Shown here: piece after piece, positions 1-12,064 of the stretch
Position numbering within the stretch: position 1 is the first letter of the stretch
Layout of the letters: the number at the start of each line of letters is the position of its first letter
Assembly (NCBI GenBank): GCA_947685225.1
Contig: CANTUV010000002.1
Coordinates: 4,340,001-4,404,000, forward strand
Reading direction: 5' to 3'
Length of the DNA stretch: 64,000 bases
Source of the DNA: Garcia nutans
Lineage: Eukaryota > Streptophyta > Magnoliopsida > Malpighiales > Euphorbiaceae
The notes under the pieces: generated by a model
Database searches by the model: none
What the model was told of the DNA's origin: nothing
Seen by the model: the letters and a program-made list of their open reading frames with translations, nothing else
Program-made: the position numbers and the translations under genes

Positions 1-239
1 AATGTGACAACACTAGTGCTATCAATTTGTCTAAAAATTCTATCCAACACTCAAGATCCAAACATATAGATATTAGACATCATTTCTTGAGAGAAAATGT
101 ACAAAATCAGAATATAATCCTAGAATTTATAGATACACAAAATCAACTTGCTGATATCTTTACAAAACCCTTGAATGAAGATAGACTTAAATTCATTAAA
201 CTTAATTTAGGAATGATTGATGGAATCACTTTGAATTAA
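1..239 (+). CDS. Ty1/copia pol, C-terminal end of RNase H (partial)
   Basis: This is the last ~79 codons of a Ty1/copia polyprotein, open from base 3 and ending at the TAA at 237-239. The rest lies left of the window. The translation has the standard copia RNase H tail: CDNTSAI, then HSRSKHIDIRHHF, then NQLADIFTKPLNEDR and a terminal LGM. RNase H removes the RNA strand during reverse transcription in the virus-like particle. No stop or frameshift interrupts this short stretch. An env-like region follows, then a PPT and a 3' LTR, which fits a Sirevirus-type copia element. That lineage call is an inference from the env-like gene; the family call is secure. Confidence 0.93.
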   Translation, partial: CDNTSAINLSKNSIQHSRSKHIDIRHHFLRENVQNQNIILEFIDTQNQLADIFTKPLNEDRLKFIKLNLGMIDGITLN

Positions 240-792
240 TTGCCTATCAATGAAGTTTCTATGTGCATGAACTTCTTTTTGCCTAAAACATGAGAAAATT
301 CTTCCATATTTCCTTGACTCTTTCATTTCTAAGTGAGTCGCGTTCGCTCCATTGTCCATAGCGATCGCTATCTCGTCTGCCAGATTCATTCAAATAAAAA
401 ACTTTGTGCGCGGTCTAGAAAATTTGTGCGCGGACGCAATAATTTGAACAGTTTCGACCGTTACAGATAGTTTCTTCACCCGCGAGCGTACTGATCATGC
501 TAATGGTCGCTAGACCGCATTTCCCGATCGCACCCTTTTGAATGTGCGACCGCACTCTGTACACTCTGCTCAAAATTTTGTAACCGTTGGCTGTATGACA
601 GGTCACAACTCTTAACTTTCAACAGTCATAAACGGCTATTTTCTTTCTATTTAAGTGTATGATACATCAGTTTCTTTGATATTTTGGTTATTAAAGCATA
701 TAAACTTCCCTCTGAATCTCAAAAATCCTCTCAAACTCATCTGTTTCTTAAATCACTCTCTGTTTTCCAGTTTTCTTCTTTTTCTTTCTATT
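240..792 (+). other. copia pol to env-like spacer with CpG-rich words
   Basis: There is no convincing coding sequence here. About 330-600 is unusually CpG-rich for this window. It carries degenerate words such as GCGATCGCT, GCGCGGACGC and GCGACCGC, the same vocabulary found in the U3 part of this element's LTR (2620-2900, 12400-12680, 21780-21840). The stretch 640-790 is AT- and pyrimidine-rich and ends at the candidate env-like ATG at 796. It could be a leader or internal promoter for that gene, but no motif proves it. Confidence 0.5.
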
Positions 793-795
793 CTA

Positions 796-2160
796 ATGGC
801 TCCCAAAAAGAAGACAACCTCCAAAATAAAAGGAAAAGCAAAGAGAGCTCCAGGAATCACAATAAGAGAACCTATAGATGATCCTCCATCACAAACCTCA
901 CCATTAAACTTCTGAGGAAAATGTTAGGTATGCTATGCTGAAGAGAAAGAAAGTTGAGGGAACTAAATCTCCTTTTGGTGGGATGCTTTCTGCCCTAAAT
1001 ATCAAGGACGAGATTGAGAGATTACTAGATGTCCTTGGATGGAGAAAGTTTGTATTTCCTGAAGAGGTAGGTTATTCCAGTTTAAGCAAGGAATTTCTTA
1101 TGTCTTCCAAATAGAAAAGGGTGTTAATTCTGCACTGGGATGGTATGGGGTTAGGTTTAAACTGTTTGATCAATACCAAGCCTTAACCCTAGAAGACTTT
1201 GGCAATATTTGGAACTTTCCTACTGATGGTATAACCTCCTACAACGATCAAATCTTTTCTAACCAAACTCTCTCTGCATTCTGGCAAGAAATTTCTTTAG
1301 AAACTTCTTTTGAAAAAGAATCAAAAGCCAGACACATCAAATCCCTCACCCATTGGATGCTCCATAGGATTATCACCTACACCATCCATCAAAGAGCAGA
1401 TGGGAATGAAAAAGTAACCAAAAGAGACCTCATCTTTTTATATGTTTTCACCCACAACATCCAAATGAACACAACCAAGTTCTTGATTGACACCCTCTAT
1501 CATCATGTAGTTACAAGAACTGGAACTTTCTTCTTATCCTCACAAATTACTCAAATAGCTAGGCACCTGAACCTTCTAAATGATCTGAACCTAGCTACAT
1601 TGAGAAACCCTTTCAATCTTGCCTCTAGTGCCATCACAATTGATTATCTAGAACATGCTGGATGTGTAAGGAAGATTGAAGGCACATATGTATACTATTT
1701 TGGCAAGAAAGGAGTTGTGGATAGACAAAAGAAAAGGCCAAGGTGTACAATTGAGGAAGAGGGAGACTCTGTGGAAGTTGCTGTGGAATTACCTCCAAAA
1801 GCTACTTCATCAAAAGCAACTCAAGAAACTACCTCATCCTCTACTCAACTCATCCTCAATGCTATCAAATCTCTCTTCGGGAAACTCTCTAGGTTCAAGA
1901 AAAGTGTCTCCAAGAGATTCCAGCACTTAAACAAGAGAATTGACCTTATATCTCACATGCATCATGATCTATATGATATGCAAGGCAAGCTGGACTTGCC
2001 TCAATGCAATCTTGAAGATTGGGATATAAGTGATCATACTCAAAGTCTTCCTGAAGAAGAAGAGTCCATTAGTACTAGCTCTACCTCTTTTACTCCTCAA
2101 GATAAAGGAAAAGCTCCTTTAGTAGAAGAAGAGATAGATGAGGATGATGATTCTGAATAG
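796..2160 (+). pseudogene. env-like third ORF of the copia element (broken)
   Basis: The reading can be followed in three frame segments: about 796-915 (basic start MAPKKKTTSK), 914-1114 in a second frame, and about 1117-2160 back in the first. So there are two frameshifts, near 910 and 1110. The last segment alone is open for 267 codons from 1357. The middle contains YGVRFKLFDQYQ and GNIWNFP, resembling the putative plant transposon protein domain found in env-like ORFs. It is followed by a basic, possibly coiled-coil stretch (LFGKLSRFKKSVSKRFQHL), a Ser/Thr-rich stretch and an acidic tail EEEIDEDDDSE. Its place between pol and the 3' LTR matches the env-like gene of Sirevirus elements. The function of such genes in plants is unproven. 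I see no clear signal peptide or membrane segment. Confidence 0.68.
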
Positions 2161-2529
2161 TTTAATAGTTTAAATTTTCAAGATGTTTAGTCTTAATAGT
2201 TTGCATTTTATGTTTTGTCTTGAATGTTTGTTGCTTAATTTCCTTGTACATTCCTCCATCTTTTAATAAACAAGATGTTTACTATCTTTTTAATCAACTT
2301 CTTGCTTTCTATTATGCATTTTGCCTATGATAATGGGGGGAGAAGTAGTAAACAACTTGGAACTTGGAATGATTGTTTAAACATGATTCAATACACCAAG
2401 ATAATCAAATAATATCAATGAACAAAGATTACTTAACCATGATTCATGCATATGTTAAGAGGGAGCATTTTAGACTTATTATTTTTCTTATCATTCCATT
2501 TGAATTGTCAAAGTCAAAATGGGGGAGAT
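2161..2529 (+). other. copia 3' untranslated region with polypurine tracts
   Basis: This non-coding stretch lies between the env-like stop and the 3' LTR. It carries two G-rich purine tracts: a GGGGGGAGAAG run at about 2335-2345, and the PPT proper, AATGGGGGAGA, at about 2518-2528, directly before the LTR start TGTTAGACAA at 2530. Repeated PPT-like tracts upstream of the 3' LTR are known in Sireviruses. Confidence 0.7.
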
Positions 2530-3271
2530 TGTTAGACAAATGATCTCAATTTTGATCCATTTAACATGTGTTTGGAGAATCTTGTTGCAGGCTTAGGTTA
2601 CTTCAAATAAAGCTGAACAGAACACTTCTAGCGGTCGCACCACACCTGAATACGACTGCACCATTCAATTAAAGGATGAAACCTTATCACAGTAGGTTTC
2701 GCGGTCAGAAACCCGACCTCAGTAATGACCGCACTTCATGATGAGCGACCGTCCCAAGTTATGGACGACCGCTACTCAAGGAACTCAAATCATTCTAATC
2801 ACAGTAAGGTTCGCGGTGACAAGAACGGCGAATGACACGGCCTCACTTACCACTTTAGCTACCGCGCGTTCATATTCGCGATCGCTCTGCCAATACAGGA
2901 GAAAATTGCTTGAAGAGACAGTTGTAACACCCCGATACTCCATATAAGTACTACACATATACCAGGTATACGTACAGTAAATATATAAAGTATAAAGATG
3001 TCACATTTCGTTACAATTTAAAAACCTTTAACATATCTCAAACCACAATACATTAATTTTAAGAACATTTACAAAATCAATATACCTTTAATGATCTTAT
3101 AAATATACAATAATCTTATCTTTCTCGAAACATCATTTATACGCATGATTACATTCTTGATAAAAGTACATCATAATTAAATTATACATGTATGCATCAC
3201 CCTCTAGTTGGTCTCGACAAACTCTTACTCTTCTCGTGGCATAATGCAAGACTTTATATCTATCATCTGGT

Positions 3272-3313
3272 CACCTGCGCGATCAAACAACCGCGCTAAG
3301 CCCGAGAGCTTAG
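3272..3313 (-). repeat. Double-hairpin LTR module (A, 3' LTR)
   Basis: On the minus strand: CTAAGC...GCTTAG inverted repeat, immediately followed by GCGCGG...CGCGCAGGTG. Confidence 0.85.
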
Positions 3314-3749
3314 TAATACAAATATATAATATACACATACATTATAAAAATATTAGCATATAATGATATATCAATTCCATGTAACTTTAGCTTATCACAT
3401 CTTTTCTTTTAGATTGTACCTTTCATATATCTCAACTAAATCATATTTCAATACCCACATTCCACAACATACTTCATAACATTATTTTATTCACCATTTA
3501 CCAATCATGAATAACATTTCCAACAAGGCAATCATTAACACCAACCACAATCCATCACCAATACTCACAATCAATATATCAATACATACACATTACATAT
3601 CATACCTCATAACATTGTTTAATTCACAATTCACCAATCATAAGTCACATTGTCAACAAAATCAATCATAGATCTCATTATTCATCTAATTCAACATTTG
3701 TATATCACATAGACATCAAAGACAGACTCGGGCCCAACAGACACTAATA

Positions 3750-4025
3750 TGCAATTCAATTTTCAGAGTTAATGCTTTGGTTTGTTATCACATTTATCAA
3801 TATCATATACCCAACTAGGCTTCAAGGATCAAGTTCAACCAAGCTTCAAGGGGAGCAAAGCATGCTAAGCTTCTACCCAACTTGGCTTCAAGAACTAATC
3901 CAACCTAGCTTCAAGGGTGGTAACATCTCAATTAGGCTTCAAGGATCCAATCCAACCTAACTTCAAGAGATTGTTACACTTATTAGGCATGCCACCAACA
4001 ACAAACTCTTAAAATGGAATAACAC
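3750..4025. repeat. Inverted-repeat-bounded array, element A 3' LTR
   Basis: CTTCAAGG-type units between TTTTCAGAGTT (about 3760-3770) and AACTCTTAAAATGG (about 4004). The GGGCCC-containing conserved flank is at 3730. The copy at 10041-10317 is in the other LTR. Confidence 0.8.
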
Positions 4026-4807
4026 ATTAGCCACACAATTCATTTAGATTTCATTCTCAATTCTCATTATCATTTAGGCAAACATGCCTCATTTATCTCC
4101 ATTGAATCACATTAGCCAATAACAATGGCTTCACATTTTATTTCACAATATAACATTTCATTATTCAAGTGTATATTTATCTCATCCATGATCACATTAT
4201 ATCTCATATAGCATCATTCATCATAGCCAAACACAATGGCATTGTCTCATATCATGTCTTATTTGAATTATCATTTCATCTTTTACATACATAATCATTT
4301 ACCTCATCATATCCTTTACATGTCATATTCCACCATTGATATATATATATATATATATATAACATCAATTACATTAACTAGGTAAACATATCATTCACAT
4401 CATTATAAATTGCATTGTACATACCTTTTTGGATGATCCTCATCTCTTTCACCCTCAAGAGTTATTCCCACCAAGCTATCCATAATCAATAACTTCATCC
4501 TCTTTTTCACATTTTACATATAGCCTCATTGATATATATATATACAACATCAATTACATTAACTAGGCAAACATATCATTCAAAGTGCATAACATAACAT
4601 TGCTAAATCTCAACAATGCAATTAGGGTAAAACACAATTGATATGATTCATAGCTTTATGATCTTCCACATTCCTTTGATTAGATCATTCTTGTGTTTAA
4701 AACATATTTATAATGTTCATGTTTAAGTTTAGAAACAATGGAACCTTTGAAGAATCAAAACAATGTAAAAAGAAACAAAGTATAAAGCAATATGTAATTC
4801 ATTTGTA

Positions 4808-5034
4808 GGACATGCCCAACCCATTTGATGGACACGCCCAGCCACTTGATGGAACACGCCCGTGTCACTAACAACAAAAGAGGCAGTAGCCAATTCAACA
4901 ATTGACACGCCCAGCACCTTTGATGGACACGCCCGTGTCACTAACAACAAAAGAGGTAGTAGCCAATTCAACAATTGACACGCCCAACTCAATTGATGAA
5001 CACGCCCGTGTCTCTTCAATGCCTATGGCCATGT
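4808..5034. repeat. GACACGCCC cluster in element A 3' LTR
   Basis: Words GACACGCCC, AACACGCCCGTGTC and GACACGCCCAGC. A ~70-bp unit (CAATTGACACGCCC...CAACAAAAGAGG) is tandemly duplicated. Three CpG sites are decayed relative to the other LTR (11095-11321). Confidence 0.88.
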
Positions 5035-5740
5035 CACCCATCACCAAAACCAATTCTCTTCTAATTGCACTCAAACACAATACTCATCATATAACATGCT
5101 TCAAATGAATATAATCAATGTTTTAAACACATATTCATCACAAGAATTACTTCACAACACTTTAATATAACAATTAAACACATCTCAACTCAAAACCCTA
5201 AAATCAACATCTCCACCATTTCCAACAACAACCTCTAATTAAACTCATAACTTAATATCAATTTATTACTTGAACACATAACACAACACATCTCAAATCC
5301 ACCAAATCACAAAATCATCAAACCTTACTTCACTTCCAACACAACTTCCAATTAAGTAAAGAAAACAAGAGAATGCTTACCATCTTTCCAACAAAACCAA
5401 CACCAATCCAATCCTTTAACTTGTAATCAATTTCAATACTTGTAAACACATATATAACACACTAAATCATGAAATCAATCCATCACAACCTATCTCAAAC
5501 ATTAACAAAGGAAAACAAGTAAGTACTTACCTCAATTGATGAATTCCACCAAATCTCCACCTAATCCTTTGATTCTTCCTTCAATTCTCTTAAAACCCTA
5601 AGGTTTAGGTGAAGATCAACTCATCTCTCTACCTCTCTCTCTCTCTCTCGTGCAAGAACCAAAAGGAGAAGAAGAAGAAGAAGAAGAAGAAGAGAATATC
5701 TTCATTTCTTTTTTCCTTTTCCACGATAGCCACATATATG

Positions 5741-5773
<33 letters not shown>

Positions 5774-6099
5774 TAATTACTAATTACCAAAAATCCTCCA
5801 CCAAGCATTTCATTTCAAGTAATTACTCATATACCCCTTATCACTTAACTTAGCTTTTGTCTCTTATGAACCCAATTAAGTAATTCCACATGCCATATAA
5901 AAATATCTCCTCTTGCATTGACTCTTTCTCTTTGACCATTTTATATGTTAAATATATCACCATATACACAACATATAAACTTGTCTCTAAACCCTAAATT
6001 TCCCCAAAACACATATACATATATTTTCTTTTCTCAATTTAAACCAACAACAATAACAACAACATACAAAACTTCTGGGGCATGCATAGGGATATTACA

Positions 6100-6135
6100 A
6101 TTCTCTCCCCCTTAAATAATTTCGTCCTCGAAATT
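6100..6135 (-). other. Element A polypurine tract and adjoining palindrome
   Basis: On the minus strand the tract AAGGGGGAGAGAAT (6100-6113) abuts the 3' LTR. Just upstream is the palindrome AATTTCGAGGACGAAATT (6118-6135). In coding relatives this segment resembles the nucleotide sequence at the end of pol; here it is kept without any reading frame. Confidence 0.88.
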
Positions 6136-9100
6136 ATCAGTACCGTAACGATTCATTCTTAACAAAATACTATCTCAACTTTCATATGAAGTTAATTATA
6201 TGCTCAAGTCATAGTGTCATCAAATCAAATAATTTTAACTCTTCCCTTTCAAATCAACCGCCTTCTTTAAATTTCATAACTCATCATTCTATATGATTAG
6301 ATATCTTATTACTTTCTTGATCAAACATTCAAAAGAACTCATTACATCTTTTATCAATGTCTTTACACAAGATTTAGATCATTATATAATACACTTATAC
6401 TTCATCCAATCTTTATATTCAATATATTCTATTCCTTCACTTCTTTGTAATTACTCTTTTAACTTTAACCTTAAAAATCATTGGTTTATATCTTAGCATT
6501 AATTATCCCGTCATTACAATCACCGTCTAAATAGGCATTTATCAAACCTCAATGGATAACAAAATCTTTATTTTTCACAAATGGAGTTATTTCTTTAGCA
6601 CGCTTTTTATTTAAATTACATCTTAATACATTACCTTTCAACTTATTTCATAACTAATCAATCTTTTCGCTTTTTATCATGATTTATAACTATTATAACT
6701 CCATTTATTCACGTTCATTCACACTTTGAAATTTACATCATATACATTATCATGCAAACAATTATACTCTTAACACAACTATACATGTCAAATCTCAATA
6801 ATGATTCATAATCTTAGCCAATTCAGATCCATTGATCTATTTATCACAATATATCCACGTTCCAATCTTGCTCAATTCCAACCAACAATTTATTTATTCA
6901 AACTTATCATAAAATTTCACAATATTCATATATGTATTTTTATAACTTAATTCCATTAGGGTAAACTTACATTCAATTCCTGATCTCTTCCGATCTATAT
7001 TCAATCAAATAATCATGATAACCAATCACTTCAAATTATGTTAATATAATTTCCAACCAATTCTCATAAAAATTTTATACCATATTTACTATATATAGCT
7101 CATTCACTTAAACCTCAAATTTATTCATTTATTCATCACATATCATAAACATGTTTAGTATAACTTTCAATCACATTTGTATTTTCTCCCTTTTTAACAT
7201 CTCCTCACATTTCATTTCCTTGTTATACTTATTTTGATTACCTCATTGCCATAATATTCATAACTCGAGACATTTCCATAATTTCCTTTTCTCTCTTAAC
7301 TATCATAAATATAACCAAATGCTTAACATCAAATTGATAAGATACAACTTTATCCATCATAACGTTTAACTATACTTTTCATCATAATTTCAATCTCATC
7401 AAATCTGTATTACAATCATTATATCTAAGACCCAAATCCATGGATAACAAATTAATCAATCAAATATACCGAACAAAACACATGGCTTAAGAGGTTAATA
7501 TTCAAGCCTGGAACTCTCAAATCAATTCTGTTCTTTCATAATTTTATTCTCAATTTTTACAAATACAAGACTAAGGTGTATCTCAAGAATTACATATTTC
7601 TTCTTTACATTATTGCTATAACAAAAGTTAATACATTCCAACTCCATTTCAAACCACTTTGCACTCGATTATAATGTCTATCTCAACTTAATTCACGTTT
7701 CAACAATATTACTATATACATATTTAACCATATGTAATTTCTATAAAATTTCTTTTCGTCACTTCATTTCGAATCCATTTACAATCTCTTATAATATATA
7801 ATTACATGGAATTTCCATATGTGAGCACTTTAGAACTCTAAATATCATATGATCATCAAATTCAATGCTCACTATAACAATTTTCACTGTCCAATATTAT
7901 TCAAGTCCATTCTATACTCACTTCCATCTCATAATCCATTCCGCTTTACACAGTTCAAAACCTAATATCTCTTAGGTCCACTAATACATATTGCATCATT
8001 TCCATATCACTTATTCCATAATTATACCGCATACATATTCATAGGTCACCTTCATAATGTGATTCACACATTTGTTTATATATCATAATTTCATTCATAT
8101 TGAAAATAAATTCACATATCATATACATGTATACCCTTACTTAGATATTCTTATTTTATGTTTCTTTTTCACACATTCAATACAAATTTAATGTTTATCA
8201 CTTTCCACTAAGACTTTAACTTTCCAATTTACTACTTTGCTTAAACTTCAATTTGCCAAACTCATCTTTTCTTAATATCACTTTAGAAACACTTATGTAT
8301 ATATATCACAAAGCAAAGTCAAAACATATAATTTCTCCAATTATTAAGCTCATTTCAGAAATCTCAAATATCACATATTACCATCATTACTATGAGCTTT
8401 CACAATATCCAAGCATCTCACATTTCTAACGTTGCATTCACAATGTTTACATTAAAATAACAATATCAACTTATTCTTACTTAACCAATCTCATCTCTTT
8501 TCCTTTAAACAAAACCTTAACTTTATATATGTACATACTTCAAACTTTAGATAGTCACACTTTGTCTATAATAACCAACTCATTCAATATCCCACCATTC
8601 TTCCTCATTTAGTAACATATCTTTCAATAATAACAATCCAGCAATATTTCCTTTGTCTATTAACCCCAACATAAACCTTATTATAAAGAGGTTCAAAGTG
8701 TAGAAGAAAGAGTACATACTCTTATCTTAATTTGTTTTCAACTCATTTTCAACTTTATTCTCTTTATGTTTGAATTCATATTATGTCCCACATCATATTA
8801 CTCATAAACATCAACATTACACTCCATATTGCACACAACATGACATTTCCATATGCATCATCAATATACATATATCACATTACATTTCACAATTAGTTTA
8901 TCATAATCAATTAGGCACTATGCCTCAATTATAATTCATTTCCAACATTATTGCCAACAATCATGGTTTCTCATCACATCAAAATGGTATACACATATAT
9001 CATTAATTATGTTAAACATCTCATATAACACAAATATTCTACAATTCATATAATGCCACATCCGAGACCAACCTAGGTGTCAATGCATATGCATGTATTA

Positions 9101-9194
9101 CCAATTGCATTTCAAAACTCTTCTTTTTGGTTCATTTTATGCGTTTCAAAACTTTTTCTTTTAATTTCACTTAGGCCGAGAATCTCGAACCTAA
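6136..9194 (-). other. Element A internal region, non-coding
   Basis: About 3.06 kb of AT-rich sequence with no gag, protease, RT, RNase H or integrase similarity on either strand. The PBS-side leader (about 9050-9190) resembles the same place in elements B and D (ATACATGCATATGCATT, TAGGTTGGTCTCG). I see nothing else of note. Confidence 0.85.
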
Positions 9195-9206
9195 GCTCTG
9201 ATACCA
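9195..9206 (-). other. Element A primer binding site
   Basis: On the minus strand this reads TGGTATCAGAGC, complementary to the 3' end of plant initiator methionine tRNA, seven bases inside the 5' LTR. It primes minus-strand DNA synthesis. Confidence 0.93.
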
Positions 9207-9562
9207 AAATAATTGTAACACCCCGATACTCCATATAAGTACTACACATATACCAGGTATACGTACAGTAAATATATAAAGTATAAAGATGTCACATTTC
9301 GTTACAATTTAAAAACCTTTAACATATCTCAAACCACAATACATTAATTTTAAGAACATTTACAAAATCGATATACCTTTAATGATCTTATAAATATACA
9401 ATAATCTTATCTTTCTCGAAACATCATTTATACGCATGATTACATTCTTGATAAAAGTACATCATAATTAAATTATACATGTATGCATCACCCTCTAGTT
9501 GGTCTCGACAAACTCTTACTCTTCTCGTGGCATAATGCAAGACTTTATATCTATCATCTGGT

Positions 9563-9604
9563 CACCTGCGCGATCAAACAACCGCGCTAAGCCCGAGAGC
9601 TTAG
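9563..9604 (-). repeat. Double-hairpin LTR module (A, 5' LTR)
   Basis: Identical to the copy at 3272-3313. Confidence 0.85.
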
Positions 9605-10040
9605 TAATACAAATATATAATATACACATACATTATAAAAATATTAGCATATAATGATATATCAATTCCATGTAACTTTAGCTTATCATATCTTTTCTTT
9701 TAGATTGTACCTTTCATATATCTCAACTAAATCATATTTCAATACCCACATTCCACAACATACTTCATAACATTATTTTATTCACCATTTACCAATCATG
9801 AATAACATTTCCAACAAGGCAATCATTAACACCAACCACAATCCATCACCAATACTCACAATCAATATATCAATACATACACATTACATATCATACCTCA
9901 TAACATTGTTTAATTCACAATTCACCAATCATAAGTCACATTGTCAACAAAATCAATCATAGATCTCATTATTCATCTAATTCAACATTTGTATATCACA
10001 TAGACATCAAAGACAGACTCGGGCCCAACAGACACTAATA

Positions 10041-10317
10041 TGCAATTCAATTTTCAGAGTTAATGCTTTGGTTTGTTATCACATTTATCAATATCATATA
10101 CCCAACTAGGCTTCAAGGATCAAGTTCAACCAAGCTTCAAGGGGAGCAAAGCATGCTAAGCTTCTACCCAACTTGGCTTCAAGAACTAATCCAACCTAGC
10201 TTCAAGGGTGGTAACATCTCAATTAGGCTTCAAGGATCCAATCCAACCTAACTTCAAGAGATTGTTACACTTATTAGGCATGCCACCAACAACAAACTCT
10301 GAAAATGGAATAACACA
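10041..10317. repeat. Inverted-repeat-bounded array, element A 5' LTR
   Basis: Copy of the 3750-4025 array in the second element A LTR. The right boundary AACTCTGAAAATGG is intact here (CTCTTAAAATGG in the left copy), so this copy shows the inverted flank better. Confidence 0.8.
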
Positions 10318-11094
10318 TTAGCCACACAATTCATTTAGATTTCATTCTCAATTCTCATTATCATTTAGGCAAACATGCCTCATTTATCTCCATTGAATCA
10401 CATTAGCCAATAACAATGGCTTCACATTTTATTTCACAATATAACACTTCATTATTCAAGTGTATATTTATCTCATCCATGATCACATTATATCTCATAT
10501 AGCATCATTCATCATAGCCAAACACAATGGCATTGTCTCATATCATGTCTTATTTGAATTATCATTTCATCTTTTACATACATAATCATTTACCTCATCA
10601 TATCCTTTACATGTCATATTCCACCATTGATATATATATATATATACAACATCAATTACATTAACTAGGTAAACATATCATTCACATCATTATAAATTGC
10701 ATTGTACATACCTTTTTGGATGATCCTCATCTCTTTCACCCTCAAGAGTTATTCCCACCAAGCTATCCATAATCAATAACTTCATCCTCTTTTTCACATT
10801 TTACATATAGCCTCATTGATATATATATATACAACATCAATTACATTAACTAGGCAAACATATCATTCAAAGTGCATAACATAACATTGCTAAATCTCAA
10901 CAATGCAATTAGGGCAAAACACAATTGATATGATTCATAGCTTTATGATCTTCCACATTCCTTTGATTAGATCATTCTTGTGTTTAAAACATATTTATAA
11001 TGTTCATGTTTAAGTTTAGAAACAATGGAACCTTTGAAGAATCAAAACAATGTAAAAAGAAACAAAGTATAAAGCAATATGTAATTCATTTGTA

Positions 11095-11321
11095 GGACAC
11101 GCCCAACCCATTTGATGGACACGCCCAGCCACTTGATGGAACACGCCCGTGTCACTAACAACAAAAGAGGCAGTAGCCAATTCAACAATTGACACGCCCA
11201 GCACCTTTGATGGACACGCCCGTGTCACTAACAACAAAAGAGGCAGTAGCCAATTCAACAATTGACACGCCCAACTCAATTGATGAACACGCCCGTGTCT
11301 CTTCAATGCCTATGGCCGTGT
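11095..11321. repeat. GACACGCCC cluster in element A 5' LTR
   Basis: Same as 4808-5034 with more CpG sites intact. Confidence 0.88.
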
Positions 11322-12025
11322 CACCCATCACCAAAACCAATTCTCTTCTAATTGCACTCAAACACAATACTCATCATATAACATGCTTCAAATGAATATA
11401 ATCAATGTTTTAAACACATATTCATCACAAGAATTACTTCACAACACTTTAATATAACAATTAAACACATCTCAACTCAAAACCCTAAAATCAACATCTC
11501 CACCATTTCCAACAACAACCTCTAATTAAACTCATAACTTAATATCAATTTAATACTTGAACACAACACAACACATCTCAAATCCACCAAATCACAAAAT
11601 CATCAAACCTTACTTCACTTCCAACACAACTTCCAATTAAGTAAAGAAAACAAGAGAATGCTTACCATCTTTCCAACAAAACCAACACCAATCCAATCCT
11701 TTAACTTGTAATCAATTTCAATACTTGTAAACACATATATAACACACTAAATCATGAAATCAATCCATCACAACCTATCTCAAACATTAACAAAGGAAAA
11801 CAAGTAAGTACTTACCTCAATTGATGAATTCCACCAAATCTCCACCTAATCCTTTGATTCTTCCTTCAATTCTCTTAAAACCCTAAGGTTTAGGTGAAGA
11901 TCAACTCATCTCTCTACCTCTCTCTCTCTCTCTCGTGCAAGAACCAAAAGGAGAAGAAGAAGAAGAAGAAGAAGAAGAGAATATCTTCATTTCTTTTTTC
12001 CTCTTCCACGATAGCCACATATATG

Positions 12026-12064
<39 letters not shown>

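Larger units (their letters stand above)
2923..6099 (-). repeat. Element A 3' LTR
   Basis: It reads TGTAATATCCC to GGGGTGTTACA on the minus strand. It contains promoter-like TAACATATAAAATGGTCAA (about 5934-5952), a leader splice donor (GAG|GTAAGTAC at 5530/5531), a GACACGCCC word cluster (4808-5034), a second donor-like GTATGTAC near 4405-4416, the inverted-repeat-bounded TTGAAGCC array (3750-4025) and the double-hairpin module (3272-3313). GAA and TAA microsatellites lie at about 5666-5693 and 5746-5773. Confidence 0.92.

Noticed and set aside
4729..5108. ORFs on both strands in the element A LTR, repeated at 11016-11395
   Set aside because: They lie on the GACACGCCC cluster and appear twice only because the LTR is duplicated; no domain and no conservation in related LTRs.
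5650..5853. ORF over GAA/TAA microsatellites, also 11914-12144 and 35671-35952
   Set aside because: Low-complexity translation of simple repeats that differ in length between LTR copies.
9195..9206. tRNA gene fragment
   Set aside because: The 12-base match to initiator-Met tRNA is a primer binding site; no cloverleaf surrounds it here or at the other PBS sites.
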